From: Leptospira johnsonii | Lineage (GTDB): Bacteria > Spirochaetota > Leptospiria > Leptospirales > Leptospiraceae | Direction: 5' to 3' | Assembly (NCBI RefSeq): GCF_003112675.1 | Contig: NZ_BFAY01000010.1 | Coordinates: 1 to 64,000, forward strand | Length of the DNA: 64,000 bases | Shown here: in pieces, positions 39,414-51,652 of the stretch | How positions within the stretch are numbered: the first letter of the stretch is position 1 | Layout: each line of letters opens with the position of its first letter | Translations under genes and position numbers: made by a program | Notes under the pieces: model-generated | What the model was told of the DNA's origin: nothing | Database searches by the model: none | The model's input: only the letters and a program-made list of their open reading frames with translations

Positions 39414-41105
39414 TTATCTTAAGAAATCGTGATAAGTCACATAGAGGCCCAAGGATAAAAGGAAGAAGAATCCCAATCTCAAAACTTGTTCTTGAACAGC
39501 CATCGGCAGAGGTCTACCGGCGATCGCCTCGTATGTGAAAAAAACGATATGTCCACCGTCGGCTACAGGAATCGGAAGTAAATTCATTATCATTAAAGCG
39601 ATCGAAATAAATGCCACGAACTGAAAGTAAGAATAAAAACCGTCCTCTAAGAATTGAACGGAAACTTTGGCAAGTCCCACCGGACCGGAAACGCTGTCCT
39701 TTACCTTCAATCTTCCGGAAAAGATCATACCGAGTCCTCTCAGGTTATCGCTGATCATTTTTCCTACGTCTTTGCCCGATTGTAAAAATGCTTCGCCGAA
39801 GGAAAGTTTTCGGTCCATACTTTCCTCTTTTACATGCATCTTAGCAGTAAAACCCAAAAGACCGATTTGATAGAATCCGAGTGTAGTATCCCAGGTCTGG
39901 CCCTGGACTTCCAACTGAACTCTTTTGCCGATTTGAGATTGGACAGTTTTTTTGAAATCTTCTAGATCCGCAAAAGATCTCCCATCCATTTTTAAACTTA
40001 AAAGTTTGAGTTTGATCTCAGGATCATGGCTCCTAAGGCTAATAGTGCTGATAGGTATCTCCGGATATTTTCTATCTCGGATATCTTTTAATTCCACAAC
40101 GAAAGCAGCAAGAGGTGTCATTTCCACTTCTGCCTTTTCTCTAGTCCAAGGATTCAGTAGCGGATAAGTCTTACGATCCACTTCTAATTTTACTTTTTCG
40201 TTTTGGAATTTCCCAAGAGTGCGTTGCAGTTCCGGAACAGTATGCACTTGGATCCCGTTAACAGATAAGATCCTGTCCCCATCATTCAGATAATCAAGGG
40301 CCCTGGATTCGATCGCTTCTTTGTTCAGTCTGGCTTCATGTAAAGCGAGCTCTCTGGGAGAAAGTTTTGGATCTAAAGCAGCCTTCCTTTCTCTCTGTTT
40401 TCTATATTCTGCCGCTTCTCCATTCGGATCTAAGAAGGAAAGTTTTTTCAAGAACCAATGACTGAGCATTGAACCATATCCGAAGTCTACTTGCACGAGC
40501 CTTTCTCCCGCGAAGTCTACTCCGATCTGAGGATCTGCAAAATGAAATTCTAGTTCTTTTCCATCTCTCTCTACTTTGAGCTGGATATCTTTTCCTCGAG
40601 CGAGTCCCAACTCTGATAATAATTCATATTTGGATTCTGTCTTAGTCCCGTTTACGGATACGATCTTGTCACCGCTCCTAAGTCCAGCTTGGTATCCGGA
40701 AGAATATTCGTACACTGCAGGCTCTATATAAATTTTAGTCCCGGCGGGAGAGTAACCGATCGCATACAGACCGAAGATGATAAAAAATCCAAGGATCAAA
40801 TTGAATAATGGTCCGCCGAAAACCGGGATCATTCTTTTAAGTGGAGGAGTGGATAAAAATTCTCCTTTTTCTCCTTTCAATGTTCCACCTTCGTCTCCCT
40901 TGAATAGAACATAGCCACCTAACGGTATGCCTGTGACTTGAAAAGTGGTCTCACCAATTTTCTTTTTCCAAATCCCTTTGCCATAACCGATAGAGAAGAT
41001 CCTGGCCTTCACACCCACGACCCAACCCATGATCAAATGGCCAAGCTCATGTATAAAAATACAAAGGGCCAACATGAAAACGATGCCTAAAATATCTGCT
41101 AACAT
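39414..41105 (-). CDS. rseP: RseP-type site-2 membrane metalloprotease
   Basis: A zinc protease that cuts membrane proteins inside the bilayer, for example anti-sigma factors. The active site HELGH is in the first helix ([12 protein letters not shown], near residue 19). The second metal motif in the last helices is [16 protein letters not shown]. Two PDZ domains lie between. At 563 residues it is longer than E. coli RseP (about 450); the extra residues are in the PDZ region ([16 protein letters not shown]). The ATG lies inside the end of dxr (7-base overlap), so expression is coupled. Confidence 0.93.
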   Translation of the reverse strand: MLADILGIVFMLALCIFIHELGHLIMGWVVGVKARIFSIGYGKGIWKKKIGETTFQVTGIPLGGYVLFKGDEGGTLKGEKGEFLSTPPLKRMIPVFGGPLFNLILGFFIIFGLYAIGYSPAGTKIYIEPAVYEYSSGYQAGLRSGDKIVSVNGTKTESKYELLSELGLARGKDIQLKVERDGKELEFHFADPQIGVDFAGERLVQVDFGYGSMLSHWFLKKLSFLDPNGEAAEYRKQRERKAALDPKLSPRELALHEARLNKEAIESRALDYLNDGDRILSVNGIQVHTVPELQRTLGKFQNEKVKLEVDRKTYPLLNPWTREKAEVEMTPLAAFVVELKDIRDRKYPEIPISTISLRSHDPEIKLKLLSLKMDGRSFADLEDFKKTVQSQIGKRVQLEVQGQTWDTTLGFYQIGLLGFTAKMHVKEESMDRKLSFGEAFLQSGKDVGKMISDNLRGLGMIFSGRLKVKDSVSGPVGLAKVSVQFLEDGFYSYFQFVAFISIALMIMNLLPIPVADGGHIVFFTYEAIAGRPLPMAVQEQVLRLGFFFLLSLGLYVTYHDFLR

Positions 41106-42268
41106 AAATGCACTACCTTATCTTTAGGGAAATGGAAGGCCAATTCTCTAGCCTTTCTATCCGCTTCTTCGTATCCTTCCAAATCACCTGGAAACGTATT
41201 CGGGATTTTTTCCAAAACGTTCCGGATCAGAGTTGGGATCTCCGTAAAAAGAATTTTGCCTTGTAAGAATAATTCCACAGCCACTTCGTTCGAAGCATTA
41301 AAAATAGAAGGAGAAGTCCCGCCTGCCCTTCCAGCTTCGTATGCCAAAGCCAAACCTGGATATCTTTCCAGATCCGGTTCCAAAAACTCCAGATTCCCCC
41401 AAGAAGTGGCAGGATGAGATCTAAGGACTTTCGGAACCACATTAGGATAATATAATGAATGCGCCACAGGAAAGATCATATCAGGATAAGAAGCGTATAC
41501 AAAACTCGCTCCGTCCTTGGTTTCCACAAGACCGTGGGCTACACTTTGGGGATGGATGACTACTCCGATCTTATCGTAAGAAAATCCGAAAAGAAAATGG
41601 GCCTCTATGACTTCCAAGCCCTTATTGATCATTCCTGCGGAATCGATCGTGATCTTAGGCCCCATATTCCAAGTTGGGTGTTTTAATGCCTGTTCAATAG
41701 TTACTTTAGGAAGATCTTCTACTGGAAGTTTACGAAAAGGTCCTCCGGAAGCGGTCAGAACTATCCTTTCCAGTGAGTCCTTCTTCATATTTTCCAAAAG
41801 TTGGAAGAGCGCATTGTGTTCCGAGTCTACAGGAACCAAATAAGATTTAGAGTTTTCTAATAAACTTCTGATATAGGGTCCGCAGCTTACTAGTGTTTCC
41901 TTGTTCGCGATCCCTATCTTTTTTCCGGCACGAATTGCCGCGATAGTAGGACGTATCCCGCTTGCACCTACGACTGCAGTTACAACAGTTTCTGTCTCCG
42001 GATCCTGGACGATCTCTTCCAAACTTTTGGATCCGTACAATATATTTGTATTACCGATCTTATTTCCGAGTACGGCTCTATCCGCAGTATCGGAACTGAT
42101 GCATAGAATATCCGGTTGGAATTCCTTCGCGATAGATTCCGCTTTTTGCAAATTGGAATGAACACTAAAGGACGTTAACCGAAACTCTTCCGGAAATTGG
42201 CGGAGTATTTTGAGAGTAGACTCTCCTACCGATCCGGAGGCACCCAGTATAGAGACGCCTCTTTTCAT
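41099..42268 (-). CDS. dxr: 1-deoxy-D-xylulose-5-phosphate reductoisomerase
   Basis: The second MEP pathway enzyme; it rearranges and reduces DXP with [23 protein letters not shown] is the NADPH loop, [10 protein letters not shown] and TASGGPF hold the metal and substrate residues. The length of 389 residues is standard. It overlaps rseP, and cdsA lies 7 bases upstream. Confidence 0.96.
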   Translation of the reverse strand: MKRGVSILGASGSVGESTLKILRQFPEEFRLTSFSVHSNLQKAESIAKEFQPDILCISSDTADRAVLGNKIGNTNILYGSKSLEEIVQDPETETVVTAVVGASGIRPTIAAIRAGKKIGIANKETLVSCGPYIRSLLENSKSYLVPVDSEHNALFQLLENMKKDSLERIVLTASGGPFRKLPVEDLPKVTIEQALKHPTWNMGPKITIDSAGMINKGLEVIEAHFLFGFSYDKIGVVIHPQSVAHGLVETKDGASFVYASYPDMIFPVAHSLYYPNVVPKVLRSHPATSWGNLEFLEPDLERYPGLALAYEAGRAGGTSPSIFNASNEVAVELFLQGKILFTEIPTLIRNVLEKIPNTFPGDLEGYEEADRKARELAFHFPKDKVVHLC

Positions 42269-42275
42269 ATTGTTA

Positions 42276-43190
42276 TTAGACCGGAAATCCCAGGGCGAGC
42301 TTTATCTGGAGATAAAAATAAAGGATAGGTACCGTTAAAAGTAAAGCGTCTGCCCTGTCCAAAATCCCCCCATGACCCGGGATCAAATTCCCAGAGTCCT
42401 TCACTTTAGCATCCCTTTTCATGGCGGATTCCAATAGGTCTCCTACGGTCCCAACCAAAGACAGAATTAAAGAAATTAAGAATACTTCTGCGCCGGAAAC
42501 TAAAGGTGCAACACCTGTGCTTCTTTCCCAAAGAATGTTCAGTACGAATACCGAAACCATTGCAATGATGACCCCGGAAACATAACCTTCCCAGGTCTTT
42601 TTCGGAGAGATTGCAAGTCCTGCTGGATTTCTACCGAACCAACGTCCGCCGAAATATCCTCCTACATCTGTAAGGAATGTAGCTACTGAAACTAAGAACA
42701 CATAGTAGATCCCTTCGTTCATTCCTAAAAGAAGAAGTAAATGTCCGAGTGGAATCGCGGCGTAAACCACTCCTAAGATAGTGGAACTAACGGAGAAGAT
42801 CGCACCATCCAGAGGCCTTCTCAAAATTTGAAGAAGGAAACTGAATAGGAAAAGTAATACAAACGAGAATGTTACCGCGTCGAAACTAGGCACAAATAAT
42901 TTGAAATGTGTTTGGAAGAAAATAGGTGGCTCGAACTTGTTCTGGGAAGCTACAAATCTAAAATAATAGATTAATAATATTATAATAAAGAAGAATATCC
43001 CGGTTCCTTTGAAAGGTCTTCCGTCTTGGCCTCTATCAGAAAGCCTATAAAACTCCGTCAGACCTATCACGCCCGCTACGATCAGAATACCCAAAGTTTG
43101 CAGATAATAAAAATCCCTGTAAAAGATCATGAACAGGTATAGTGCAACGAGCACAGCCGCGGAAAGGATCCTTTTTGTAGTTTCACCCAT
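42276..43190 (-). CDS. cdsA: Phosphatidate cytidylyltransferase
   Basis: A membrane enzyme that makes CDP-diacylglycerol for phospholipid synthesis. Eight or so hydrophobic helices span the protein, and the family signature is seen at the C-terminus as [21 protein letters not shown]. The length of 304 residues is normal. Its start overlaps the uppS stop by 8 bases. Confidence 0.94.
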   Translation of the reverse strand: MGETTKRILSAAVLVALYLFMIFYRDFYYLQTLGILIVAGVIGLTEFYRLSDRGQDGRPFKGTGIFFFIIILLIYYFRFVASQNKFEPPIFFQTHFKLFVPSFDAVTFSFVLLFLFSFLLQILRRPLDGAIFSVSSTILGVVYAAIPLGHLLLLLGMNEGIYYVFLVSVATFLTDVGGYFGGRWFGRNPAGLAISPKKTWEGYVSGVIIAMVSVFVLNILWERSTGVAPLVSGAEVFLISLILSLVGTVGDLLESAMKRDAKVKDSGNLIPGHGGILDRADALLLTVPILYFYLQIKLALGFPV

Positions 43191-43908
43191 TCTCTAAACC
43201 TCCGAATTTTCGGGTCCTTCCCCGGAACCAATCCAGCGCTTCTCTCAGATCTTTGTCTCCGAAATCAGGCCAAAGATTTTCCGTAAAAAAAAGTTCCGCA
43301 TAAGCGGATTGCCATAGAAGGAAATTGGATAATCTCCTCTCACCAGCGGTTCTAATCAATAAATCTACCGCCGGAAGGGGGTACGTATACAAATATTTTT
43401 CGAGTTCTTTCGTGCTGATCGGTTTTTGGATGGAGATGGACTTCTTCTTTCTTTCTTCCGCTAATCTGGAAAACGCGTTTAAAATCTCTTCCTGGGACCC
43501 GTAATTTAAACAAAAGTTCACCGTTAATTTGCGATTTTTGCGGGTGATCTCCGCAGCATGATCGATTTTAGATAAAACCACTGGACTCAGCTTTTTTCTA
43601 GAACCGGAATGTAATATCCTGATACCTTTGGAGTGTATCTTGTCCAAACGGGAATCTATAAATTCGACCAATAGATTGAATATGGATCTGATCTCAGTGA
43701 TCGGACGTTTCCAGTTTTCAGTAGAGAATGCATACAGAGACACTACTTCTAAACCCAGTTCTAAACTGGAATCCAGCAAACGATCTATGGCGTCTGCTCC
43801 TGCTCTATGTCCTTCGGATCTGGAAAGTCCTTTTGATGTCGCCCATCTTCCGTTCCCATCCATGATGACGGCCACGTGACGGGGAATTTTCTTTTTGGAA
43901 GAAGCCAA
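43183..43908 (-). CDS. uppS: Isoprenyl transferase (undecaprenyl diphosphate synthase)
   Basis: A cis-prenyl transferase that makes the lipid carrier for cell wall synthesis. VAVIMDGNGRWATSKGLSRSEGHRAGA holds the catalytic Asp and the phosphate loop, and RTAGERRLSNFLLWQSAYAEL the C-terminal signature. The length of 241 residues is standard. The start is a TTG at 43908, two bases after the frr stop. It joins dxr and cdsA in one membrane-lipid block. Confidence 0.93.
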   Translation of the reverse strand: MASSKKKIPRHVAVIMDGNGRWATSKGLSRSEGHRAGADAIDRLLDSSLELGLEVVSLYAFSTENWKRPITEIRSIFNLLVEFIDSRLDKIHSKGIRILHSGSRKKLSPVVLSKIDHAAEITRKNRKLTVNFCLNYGSQEEILNAFSRLAEERKKKSISIQKPISTKELEKYLYTYPLPAVDLLIRTAGERRLSNFLLWQSAYAELFFTENLWPDFGDKDLREALDWFRGRTRKFGGLENG

Positions 43909-43910
43909 AC

Positions 43911-45210
<1,300 letters not shown>

Positions 45211-45810
45211 TTATGCGCCGCCTACCTGGAAACGGGCAAAACGAGCTACGGTGATGTTTTCACCGAACTTCGCGATGGATTCCTTAACCAGATCGTCAAC
45301 GGTTTTAGCGTTATCCTTGATGAAGGCTTGGTTCAAAAGGCATACTTCAGAGTAATACTTTTTGATCTTTCCAGGAATGATCTTTTCGATCTGCTCCGGT
45401 TTTTTACCTTCTTCTTTCAATTGAGCTTCAAGAACCTTGGTTTCACGCTCGATGTCTTCCGCAGGAACTTGATCTTCGCTTACATAAAGCGGAGACATTG
45501 CCGCGATCTGTAGACAAATTTCTTTTCCTAAAGCTTCGAAAGCCTCGTTACGCGCAACGAAGTCAGTCTCTGAGTTCAATTCTAAAAGAACTCCGATCTT
45601 TCCGTCTCCATGAATATAAGAAACGGTTCTTCCTTCTTTGGTCATACGGCCCGCTTTTTTCGCAGCCTTAGCGATTCCCTTTTCACGCAGCCAATCCGCG
45701 GATTTGTCTAGATCGTTATTATTCTCTTGAAGAGCTTTTTTACAATCCATCAATCCCGCACCGGTGCGGTCTCTTAATTCCTTAATAAGGTCGGTAGTAG
45801 ATGCTGACAT
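45211..45810 (-). CDS. tsf: Translation elongation factor Ts
   Basis: It exchanges GDP for GTP on EF-Tu. The N-terminal UBA-like domain with LRDRTGAGLMDCKKALQE and the core segment GKIGVLLELNSETDFVARNEAF are both present. At 199 residues it is the short form lacking one core subdomain. It follows rpsB by 11 bases. Confidence 0.96.
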   Translation of the reverse strand: MSASTTDLIKELRDRTGAGLMDCKKALQENNNDLDKSADWLREKGIAKAAKKAGRMTKEGRTVSYIHGDGKIGVLLELNSETDFVARNEAFEALGKEICLQIAAMSPLYVSEDQVPAEDIERETKVLEAQLKEEGKKPEQIEKIIPGKIKKYYSEVCLLNQAFIKDNAKTVDDLVKESIAKFGENITVARFARFQVGGA

Positions 45811-45821
45811 TCTCTTCCCTC

Positions 45822-46721
45822 TTACTCGCCTTTATCGATCTCAATAGTCGCAGCAGGCTCAGCGGCAGCTGGCTCAGTTGCTGCAGGAGTTGGAGCAGCA
45901 GCAGCGTCTTCTTTCTTAGGGCTGACAGGATCCTCGTCCATGATGAACTTACCACTTTCGTCGTATTCACCTTGATATTCCAGAGCAAGTGCTTCTGAAT
46001 CCAGATCTTCGCTGAAACGAGGTTGTTCTACAACTCCTCCAGTTCCTTCGATCACCGCGTTAGACATGGTTTCGAGGAATAAGGAGATCGCGCGGATCGC
46101 GTCGTCGTTACCTGGGATTGGATAGTCGATCAATTCAGGATCACAGTTGGTATCTACAACTGCGAAAATTTTAAGACCAAGTTTACGAGCTTCTTTTACA
46201 GCGATCTCTTCTTTCTTAGGATCGATCACGAAAAGAACTTCGGGAATGCTGGTCATGTCCTTGATCCCACCCAATGTTTTGCGGAGTTTGTCCAACTCTC
46301 TGCGAAGAGATAAAACTTCTTTTTTAGTTTTTACTTCTTTTTCGAAGGTGTTATCTGTTTCCATCCCCTCTAGTTTTTTCAAACGAGCGATGGATTTTTT
46401 TACAGTATTCCAATTGGTTAAAAGTCCGCCCGGCCAGCGGTTATTGATGAAGAACATGCTGCAACGGATAGCTTCTCTTTCGATAGCTCCTCTCGCTTGC
46501 TTTTTAGTTCCTACGAATAGGACTTTTTTTCCTTCGGAAGTAACCTTCTTTAATGCGTCGTAAGCTTCTTTAGCTTTTTGAACGGTTTTTTGAAGGTCGA
46601 TGATATGGATCCCGTTTCTTGCAGTGAAGACATAGGGAGCCATTTTCGGATTCCATTTTCTTGTCTGGTGACCGAAGTGTACTCCGGTCTCCAGTAAATT
46701 CTTCATGGAAATTACTGACAT
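45822..46721 (-). CDS. rpsB: 30S ribosomal protein S2
   Basis: A component of the small subunit. Family landmarks are [22 protein letters not shown] at the start, [26 protein letters not shown] and [23 protein letters not shown]. At 299 residues it is longer than usual (about 240): the last 60 residues form an acidic tail rich in Ala and Glu. The ATG at 46721 heads the rpsB-tsf-pyrH-frr block. Confidence 0.96.
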   Translation of the reverse strand: MSVISMKNLLETGVHFGHQTRKWNPKMAPYVFTARNGIHIIDLQKTVQKAKEAYDALKKVTSEGKKVLFVGTKKQARGAIEREAIRCSMFFINNRWPGGLLTNWNTVKKSIARLKKLEGMETDNTFEKEVKTKKEVLSLRRELDKLRKTLGGIKDMTSIPEVLFVIDPKKEEIAVKEARKLGLKIFAVVDTNCDPELIDYPIPGNDDAIRAISLFLETMSNAVIEGTGGVVEQPRFSEDLDSEALALEYQGEYDESGKFIMDEDPVSPKKEDAAAAPTPAATEPAAAEPAATIEIDKGE

Positions 46722-46728
46722 GAGTTGT

Positions 46729-46962
46729 TTACCCCTTTTTTAGTACGAAGAACAATGTCGCCACAAGTCCAAGAAGACTTGCAGGGGTAACTTGTGCTTC
46801 GACTTTAATTACGTAAAGTTCCAGCCGAACCGGTTCTTGTAAGAGGTAGGCGGAGAGGATATGGACCCCAAAAACGTTGTCGATGATTACTCCGACTACG
46901 GCTCCGGCCAAGGTTCCTAATAAGATGGCTAATGCGATTTTTGCCGCTTTTCCGCCGTCCAT
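46729..46962 (-). CDS. Small DUF4321-like membrane protein
   Basis: A short protein with two hydrophobic helices ([19 protein letters not shown] and a C-terminal [16 protein letters not shown]) around a beta-type segment [14 protein letters not shown]. This layout is like DUF4321 proteins of unknown function found near cell-envelope genes. The ATG at 46962 is used; the frame extends back to a TTG at 46989. It precedes rpsB by 7 bases. Confidence 0.6.
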   Translation of the reverse strand: MDGGKAAKIALAILLGTLAGAVVGVIIDNVFGVHILSAYLLQEPVRLELYVIKVEAQVTPASLLGLVATLFFVLKKG

Positions 46963-47011
46963 AGGTCGTTTCGGGCTGGCTGATACCAATGTTCCAGGTT
47001 GGACCGAGGGG

Positions 47012-47395
47012 TCAATCCTTATTAGGTAGGATCATCTCGCAGTTGCCTTCGAAGATCACTCCGTCCGCGATCTGCAGCTTGGCGGTCTTGATGTTTCCGT
47101 TTACCTTTCCGCTCGGAAGCATTTCTAACCTTTGGGTAGCGATTACATTGCCTGTGATCTCTCCCCCGACGATTACTGTTCCGGCCTTGATATTGGCCCT
47201 GACCTTGGCTCCTTCGCTAACTAATAGAAATCCTTCGGATTCTATTTCTCCTTGGAACTCACCTGAGATCTCCAAGGGTTTTTTGAAGTTCAGGATCCCT
47301 GAAAAATGGGTTTCTCTTCCTAAAACAGTGGAAATAGTCCCGAATTCGGTTACAGTGCGGCTGGGTTTGGATGCGGTTGCGGCTTTTTTTGACAT
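47012..47395 (-). CDS. Bactofilin family cytoskeletal protein
   Basis: A polymer-forming protein. A disordered N-terminal tail is followed by a beta-helical domain with regular six-residue repeats (GILNFKKPLEISGEFQGEIESEG). The hydrophobic core residues recur at expected spacing. No membrane segment. Bactofilins shape cells or place cell-wall enzymes, and in spirochaetes they affect helical form, so a role in cell shape is likely. It lies 9 bases from the TPR gene. Confidence 0.88.
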   Translation of the reverse strand: MSKKAATASKPSRTVTEFGTISTVLGRETHFSGILNFKKPLEISGEFQGEIESEGFLLVSEGAKVRANIKAGTVIVGGEITGNVIATQRLEMLPSGKVNGNIKTAKLQIADGVIFEGNCEMILPNKD

Positions 47396-47404
47396 GATAC
47401 CAGA

Positions 47405-47626
47405 TTATTTCGTTTTCATCTCGAAAACCCCATCCCAGTCTTCTGGAGGAGGATTCGCGATAAATGCTTCGCAGCGTCCTATATATTTTTTAGAAGGCCC
47501 GTCGTTCGGAGTGATCTCTACTGCTTTTTTGAAAAGCTCCCAAGCTTCCTTGAACTTTCTATTCTTGTACAGTGCGAGACCTTCGTCGTACAATTTCAGA
47601 GTTTGTTTAAGAGACTCGGTGACCAT
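47405..47626 (-). CDS. Small TPR protein with a DWDGV tail motif
   Basis: One TPR unit (DEGLALYKNRKFKEAWELFKKAVEITPNDGPSKKYIGRC) is followed by PPPEDWDGVFEMKTK. The same ending is common at the C-terminus of bacterial class III adenylate cyclases with TPR-type tails, here seen as an independent 73-residue protein. The cyclase at 33209 has no such tail, so the protein may dock to a cyclase elsewhere; that is inference. It is in line with bactofilin and acpS. Confidence 0.65.
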   Translation of the reverse strand: MVTESLKQTLKLYDEGLALYKNRKFKEAWELFKKAVEITPNDGPSKKYIGRCEAFIANPPPEDWDGVFEMKTK

Positions 47627-47632
47627 TTTAGC

Positions 47633-48013
47633 TCACTCCTTATAGAGAACGACAACTGCAGTGGAATAATTTTCCGCATGGCTGATGGATACGGAAACAC
47701 CGCTATAGCCTTTCTCGAGGAACAATTCTTTCGATTTTCCGTGAAGTACCAATTCTTTTTTTCCGAATTCTTTCCCGAAAAGTTCGATTTCTCTCATATC
47801 TAGGATCACTTTATGCCCGGGCTCTATGGCCTTGATGAATGCTTCTTTTACACAAAATCTTCCGCTGAGATGAGGAACAGGATCTTTTCTCCCCGAACAG
47901 TATGCGATCTCCGTTTCGGAAAATACTCGTTTCAGAAATCTTTCTCCGTGCCTATCGAGTAAGTCTCTGATCCTGGAATTTTCTACTATATCATTCCCTA
48001 CGGTGATCTTCAT
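47633..48013 (-). CDS. acpS: Holo-[acyl-carrier-protein] synthase
   Basis: It transfers the phosphopantetheine arm to acyl carrier protein. VGNDIVENSRI near the start carries the metal Asp, and SGRFCVKEAFIKAI the second metal Glu and Lys. The length of 126 residues is typical. Its ATG overlaps the end of the YbbR gene by four bases. Confidence 0.93.
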   Translation of the reverse strand: MKITVGNDIVENSRIRDLLDRHGERFLKRVFSETEIAYCSGRKDPVPHLSGRFCVKEAFIKAIEPGHKVILDMREIELFGKEFGKKELVLHGKSKELFLEKGYSGVSVSISHAENYSTAVVVLYKE

Positions 48014-49074
48014 TCTTCCTCAGGCTCCGGCAGAGGTTCTTCCGAACCCGGATCCGAGTTTCCATCTCCCCCATCTTCACTTCCGGTTCCACCTGAACCT
48101 ATATCGGGACGGACCCTATACAGAATGGAAATTCGATCAGGGAAAACTCCCTGGATCTCAACGGATTTTAAACTAGGCGCTTTTTCCAAACGGACTTTCG
48201 CGACCACAGGTTTACCATCCGGAAGGATCTTTTTGGTTTTGGGATCGTATTTATGAGAACATACTACACTTGCACTCAGGCCTTTGATGATCTGGATACT
48301 TCGCAAAGGAGTTCTGGATTGTAGTTTTACGGAAACTTCCTGCTCTGAAAATTCAGCTTCCAGATTTTTATCCAAGGTCTGGCATTTTACTGGAACACCT
48401 AGGACTATACTTTCTCCAGGAGTAGAAGAATCTGCTACGATATTCACTGTTACCGAAACTTCTTTTATATTGTCCCTGAATCTCAAACCCGCAGGAAGAT
48501 CTGGAACCTTAAATTTCTGAGTGAATGTTTTGGTCTTATCTTTCAGGGAGATAGAAGGAAGACTAACCAAGCGTCCCACCTTATCGAACTCTGAAGGATT
48601 TCCCACAACGACAAGACTAGTGGGAGAAACGAAATGAGAAGACTTGATATAGTCCTTAGGAGGGTCTCCTTGGAATTTAGGTTCAAGCACAAGAGTCCTA
48701 CTTACATTGGACTCTACAATGATCCTGACCTTCTCCTTTCCTGGAATTTTAGAAATTCTTAAACCTGGAGTTGTTCCCCCAAACCGGACCACATTTACGA
48801 TATTCTCCCCCGGATGAAGATCAGTAGGAGAAATATATGCTTTTAAGGAAGGAGTGTAGAAGTTTACGTAATCTCTCACACCCTCTACCTTAACGGGAAA
48901 GGTAGTGTCAGATCCCTTTGCGATGATGAGACCGCCGCTAAGTTTAGGATATTCTATCTTGATGTTTACTTCTCTTACGAGAATTTTAGAATTTTGTAAA
49001 TTGATATAGAATAATGTGGCAAGGATGACTGATCCTAATTTTGCCTGCCAGTTGTTCAGAAGGGCCTTAATCAT
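48010..49074 (-). CDS. cdaR: YbbR-domain protein, partner of diadenylate cyclase
   Basis: The protein has one N-terminal membrane helix ([23 protein letters not shown]), several YbbR-type repeats in the exported part, and a Gly/Glu/Pro-rich tail ([18 protein letters not shown]). YbbR proteins (CdaR) control CdaA. The ATG at 49074 is supported by GGGAG six bases upstream and overlaps cdaA by 8 bases. Confidence 0.85.
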   Translation of the reverse strand: MIKALLNNWQAKLGSVILATLFYINLQNSKILVREVNIKIEYPKLSGGLIIAKGSDTTFPVKVEGVRDYVNFYTPSLKAYISPTDLHPGENIVNVVRFGGTTPGLRISKIPGKEKVRIIVESNVSRTLVLEPKFQGDPPKDYIKSSHFVSPTSLVVVGNPSEFDKVGRLVSLPSISLKDKTKTFTQKFKVPDLPAGLRFRDNIKEVSVTVNIVADSSTPGESIVLGVPVKCQTLDKNLEAEFSEQEVSVKLQSRTPLRSIQIIKGLSASVVCSHKYDPKTKKILPDGKPVVAKVRLEKAPSLKSVEIQGVFPDRISILYRVRPDIGSGGTGSEDGGDGNSDPGSEEPLPEPEEE

Positions 49075-49900
49075 TCGACTCCCCTGTTTCTTCCAATTCA
49101 AACTTCTTATCCGGATTTCCCGGTCCGGCTTTCTTTTCGTGAAGGATTGTATTCAAAAGATTTTTTAATTCGATCGGTTTGACCGGATGGATCATTTCCC
49201 CGTCATGACAGACTGAAATTTCTCCGGTCTCTTCGGAAGTTACTACAATGACTGCATCTGATTCTTCTGCGATCCCGAGTGCTGCCCTATGCCTTGCGCC
49301 CATACGTGCATCGTCCAAATTTGTGGCCATCGGCAAGAATGCACCCGCACATGCGATACGGTTCTGTTCTATAATGACTGCACCGTCATGGAGCGCAGTA
49401 TTCTTTTTGAATATGGTAAGAAGAAGGCTCGTAGAAAGAATTGCATCCAACTGGACCGCCTGCTCCGCGATATCCTTTAGACTATGCTCCCGCACAATTG
49501 CAATTAGGGAACCAGTTTTGTTTTTAGCCATGATCTTGGAGGCTTCTACAATTTCATCCAGGTCTGTGGCGGTTTTTAAAAGGAAAGGTCGGAATAATCT
49601 TAGCCTTGCCATATCACCGGTGATCTTACGAAGTTCCGGCTGTAGAAGTACTATGATCGCAAACACAAGTGCAGGACGGATATTATCAATGATCCAATCC
49701 AAAAGTTCGAAGTTCAGGGTCTGGGCAAAGATCCCGAGCACCCAGATCAAACCGATCCCCAAAAGAAGCTGGACCCCTCTTGTTCTACGGATGGTGGAAT
49801 AAAATTGATAAATTAAAAAACTAACGATCAGAATATCCAGGATCATCACGATCCCGAACTTATCACTTTGGAATAAACTGATGTTTTTTAAAAAATCCAT
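49067..49900 (-). CDS. cdaA: Diadenylate cyclase CdaA
   Basis: It makes the second messenger c-di-AMP from two ATP. Three membrane helices occupy about residues 12-95. The DAC domain has the two catalytic motifs [11 protein letters not shown] (about 171) and [16 protein letters not shown] (about 203). It is followed by the cdaR gene, overlapping by 8 bases, as in Firmicutes. The ATG at 49900 is clear. It is 10 bases from the dapB stop. Confidence 0.93.
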   Translation of the reverse strand: MDFLKNISLFQSDKFGIVMILDILIVSFLIYQFYSTIRRTRGVQLLLGIGLIWVLGIFAQTLNFELLDWIIDNIRPALVFAIIVLLQPELRKITGDMARLRLFRPFLLKTATDLDEIVEASKIMAKNKTGSLIAIVREHSLKDIAEQAVQLDAILSTSLLLTIFKKNTALHDGAVIIEQNRIACAGAFLPMATNLDDARMGARHRAALGIAEESDAVIVVTSEETGEISVCHDGEMIHPVKPIELKNLLNTILHEKKAGPGNPDKKFELEETGESND

Positions 49901-49910
49901 TCCAAGAACC

Positions 49911-50717
49911 TTATAACCCTAATACGGAAAACATATCGTAGAGGCCTTTTTCTCTTCCGATCAAAAATTCGGCGGCTTTTACGGAACCAACTGCAAATGT
50001 TTTTCTATCCTGGGCCTTATGGGAAATTTCCACCCTTTCTTCCGGAGTAAAAAAATAAACAGTATGATCTCCGATCACTTCTCCCGCTCTGAAAGTATGG
50101 ATCCCTATTTCTTTAGGATCTCTTTCCGGAAGAATTCCATTGCGGCCATGTACAATATTTGACTCTGTCCTGGAAAGAGTTTCTAAAAGGATCGCTTTTA
50201 GTTTTTCCGCTGTTCCGGAAGGAGCATCCTTTTTATGACGATGATGAATGTCTTGGATCTCAATATCCGCAAGATCTCCCATCACTTTCGCGGCGATCTC
50301 GGTCAGTTTAAAAAGAAGATTCACCCCGATGGACATATTAGGAGAATACACAATCGGGATCGTTTTTGAAGTTTCTTTTAATAATTCCTTATGAGTTTCC
50401 GTAAGACCAGTCGTGCCGACCACAACTGGTTTTTTGAATTCTTTGCAGGTGGATAGAACGTCCGACAAAACTTCTCTGATAGAAAAATCGATCACTGTAT
50501 CCGATTCGGAAATGGATTTGGAAAGATCGTCAGAAAACAAAATTTCATTTTGTTTGAGTCCGGAATGTAAACCGGAATCCAAACCCAAATAAACGGAACC
50601 TTTACCTACTACCGCAGCAGAAAGTTCCGAAATTTTAGATTGGGAAAGAACTTGGATAATAGCCTTCCCCATTCTTCCCGAGGCACCAATGACTGCGACA
50701 CGATTCTTGCGGGCCAA
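49911..50717 (-). CDS. dapB: 4-hydroxy-tetrahydrodipicolinate reductase
   Basis: An NAD(P)H enzyme of the lysine and meso-diaminopimelate pathway. [14 protein letters not shown] is the NAD loop, [20 protein letters not shown] the active site, and [20 protein letters not shown] the C-terminal block. The start is a TTG at 50717. It lies 10 bases after dapA, so both are one operon. Confidence 0.95.
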   Translation of the reverse strand: MARKNRVAVIGASGRMGKAIIQVLSQSKISELSAAVVGKGSVYLGLDSGLHSGLKQNEILFSDDLSKSISESDTVIDFSIREVLSDVLSTCKEFKKPVVVGTTGLTETHKELLKETSKTIPIVYSPNMSIGVNLLFKLTEIAAKVMGDLADIEIQDIHHRHKKDAPSGTAEKLKAILLETLSRTESNIVHGRNGILPERDPKEIGIHTFRAGEVIGDHTVYFFTPEERVEISHKAQDRKTFAVGSVKAAEFLIGREKGLYDMFSVLGL

Positions 50718-50727
50718 ATCGAATTCC

Positions 50728-51612
50728 TTATTTATAACCTTTTGCTAAGAGATCGGAAACCGTTTTTTTCAAACGATCCGCTCCTGGACCTGCACTCAAA
50801 GAAGTCAGAGGAAGACGTATCTCAGCCGAGCAAAATCCGTTCCAACTCATGACTGCTTTGATCGGAATAGGATTGGTTTCTATAAATGCCAAAGCGAATA
50901 GTTCCAAGAAATCATAATGGATCTTTTGAGCACTAGCCACGTCCCCTTTTTGGAAAGATTCCACGAGCTTCACTAAACTTTCAGGGAATAAATTCGAGAT
51001 CACGGACACCACGCCCTTTCCACCTAAAGAAAGAAGAGGAAGTGTCAGGTTATCGTCCCCGGAAAGAACAGTCATCTTGTCTCCTACCAGAGAGATTAAT
51101 TTGGACATTTGCCCTAAGTCTCCTGTAGCTTCTTTCATGGATCTGATCTTAGGATGTTCCGAAAGACGAAGAACGGTTTCCGGTAATAAATTTACAGAAG
51201 TTCTACCCGGAATATTGTACAACATCACAGGAACGGAAGAATGATCCGCGATCTCTTTGAAGTGAAGATACAAACCCTCTTGGGTAGGTTTATTATAATA
51301 CGGATTGACTTGTAGTATGCCGTCCACTCCGTCCTTGCAAGCAGCTTCGGTCAGTTCCACGGCCTCTCTTGTAGAGTTGGAACCGGTTCCCGCCACCACC
51401 AAAATCCGCTTTTTGACATGTTTCACGGTTTCGCGGATCAGTTCCGCGTGTTCTTCGTGGGAAAGAGTGGGAGATTCGCCAGTGGTACCGCAGGGCACCA
51501 CTCCGCTTACCCTCGCTTGGATCTGTTTATCCAAAAGAGAAAAATAGGAGTCATAATCTATTTTCCCGTTCCGGAATGGGGTAATAATGGCAGTAAATAC
51601 GCCTTGAAACAT
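50728..51612 (-). CDS. dapA: 4-hydroxy-tetrahydrodipicolinate synthase
   Basis: It condenses pyruvate and aspartate semialdehyde in lysine and DAP synthesis. The Schiff-base Lys lies in [10 protein letters not shown], and the catalytic Tyr in [14 protein letters not shown]. The length of 294 residues is standard. The ATG at 51612 ([13 protein letters not shown]) is used; a 12-residue upstream extension of the frame looks non-coding. Confidence 0.95.
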   Translation of the reverse strand: MFQGVFTAIITPFRNGKIDYDSYFSLLDKQIQARVSGVVPCGTTGESPTLSHEEHAELIRETVKHVKKRILVVAGTGSNSTREAVELTEAACKDGVDGILQVNPYYNKPTQEGLYLHFKEIADHSSVPVMLYNIPGRTSVNLLPETVLRLSEHPKIRSMKEATGDLGQMSKLISLVGDKMTVLSGDDNLTLPLLSLGGKGVVSVISNLFPESLVKLVESFQKGDVASAQKIHYDFLELFALAFIETNPIPIKAVMSWNGFCSAEIRLPLTSLSAGPGADRLKKTVSDLLAKGYK

Positions 51613-51652
51613 AATATATAAATTCCTGATCCCTGGGCGATTTGGCAACCGT

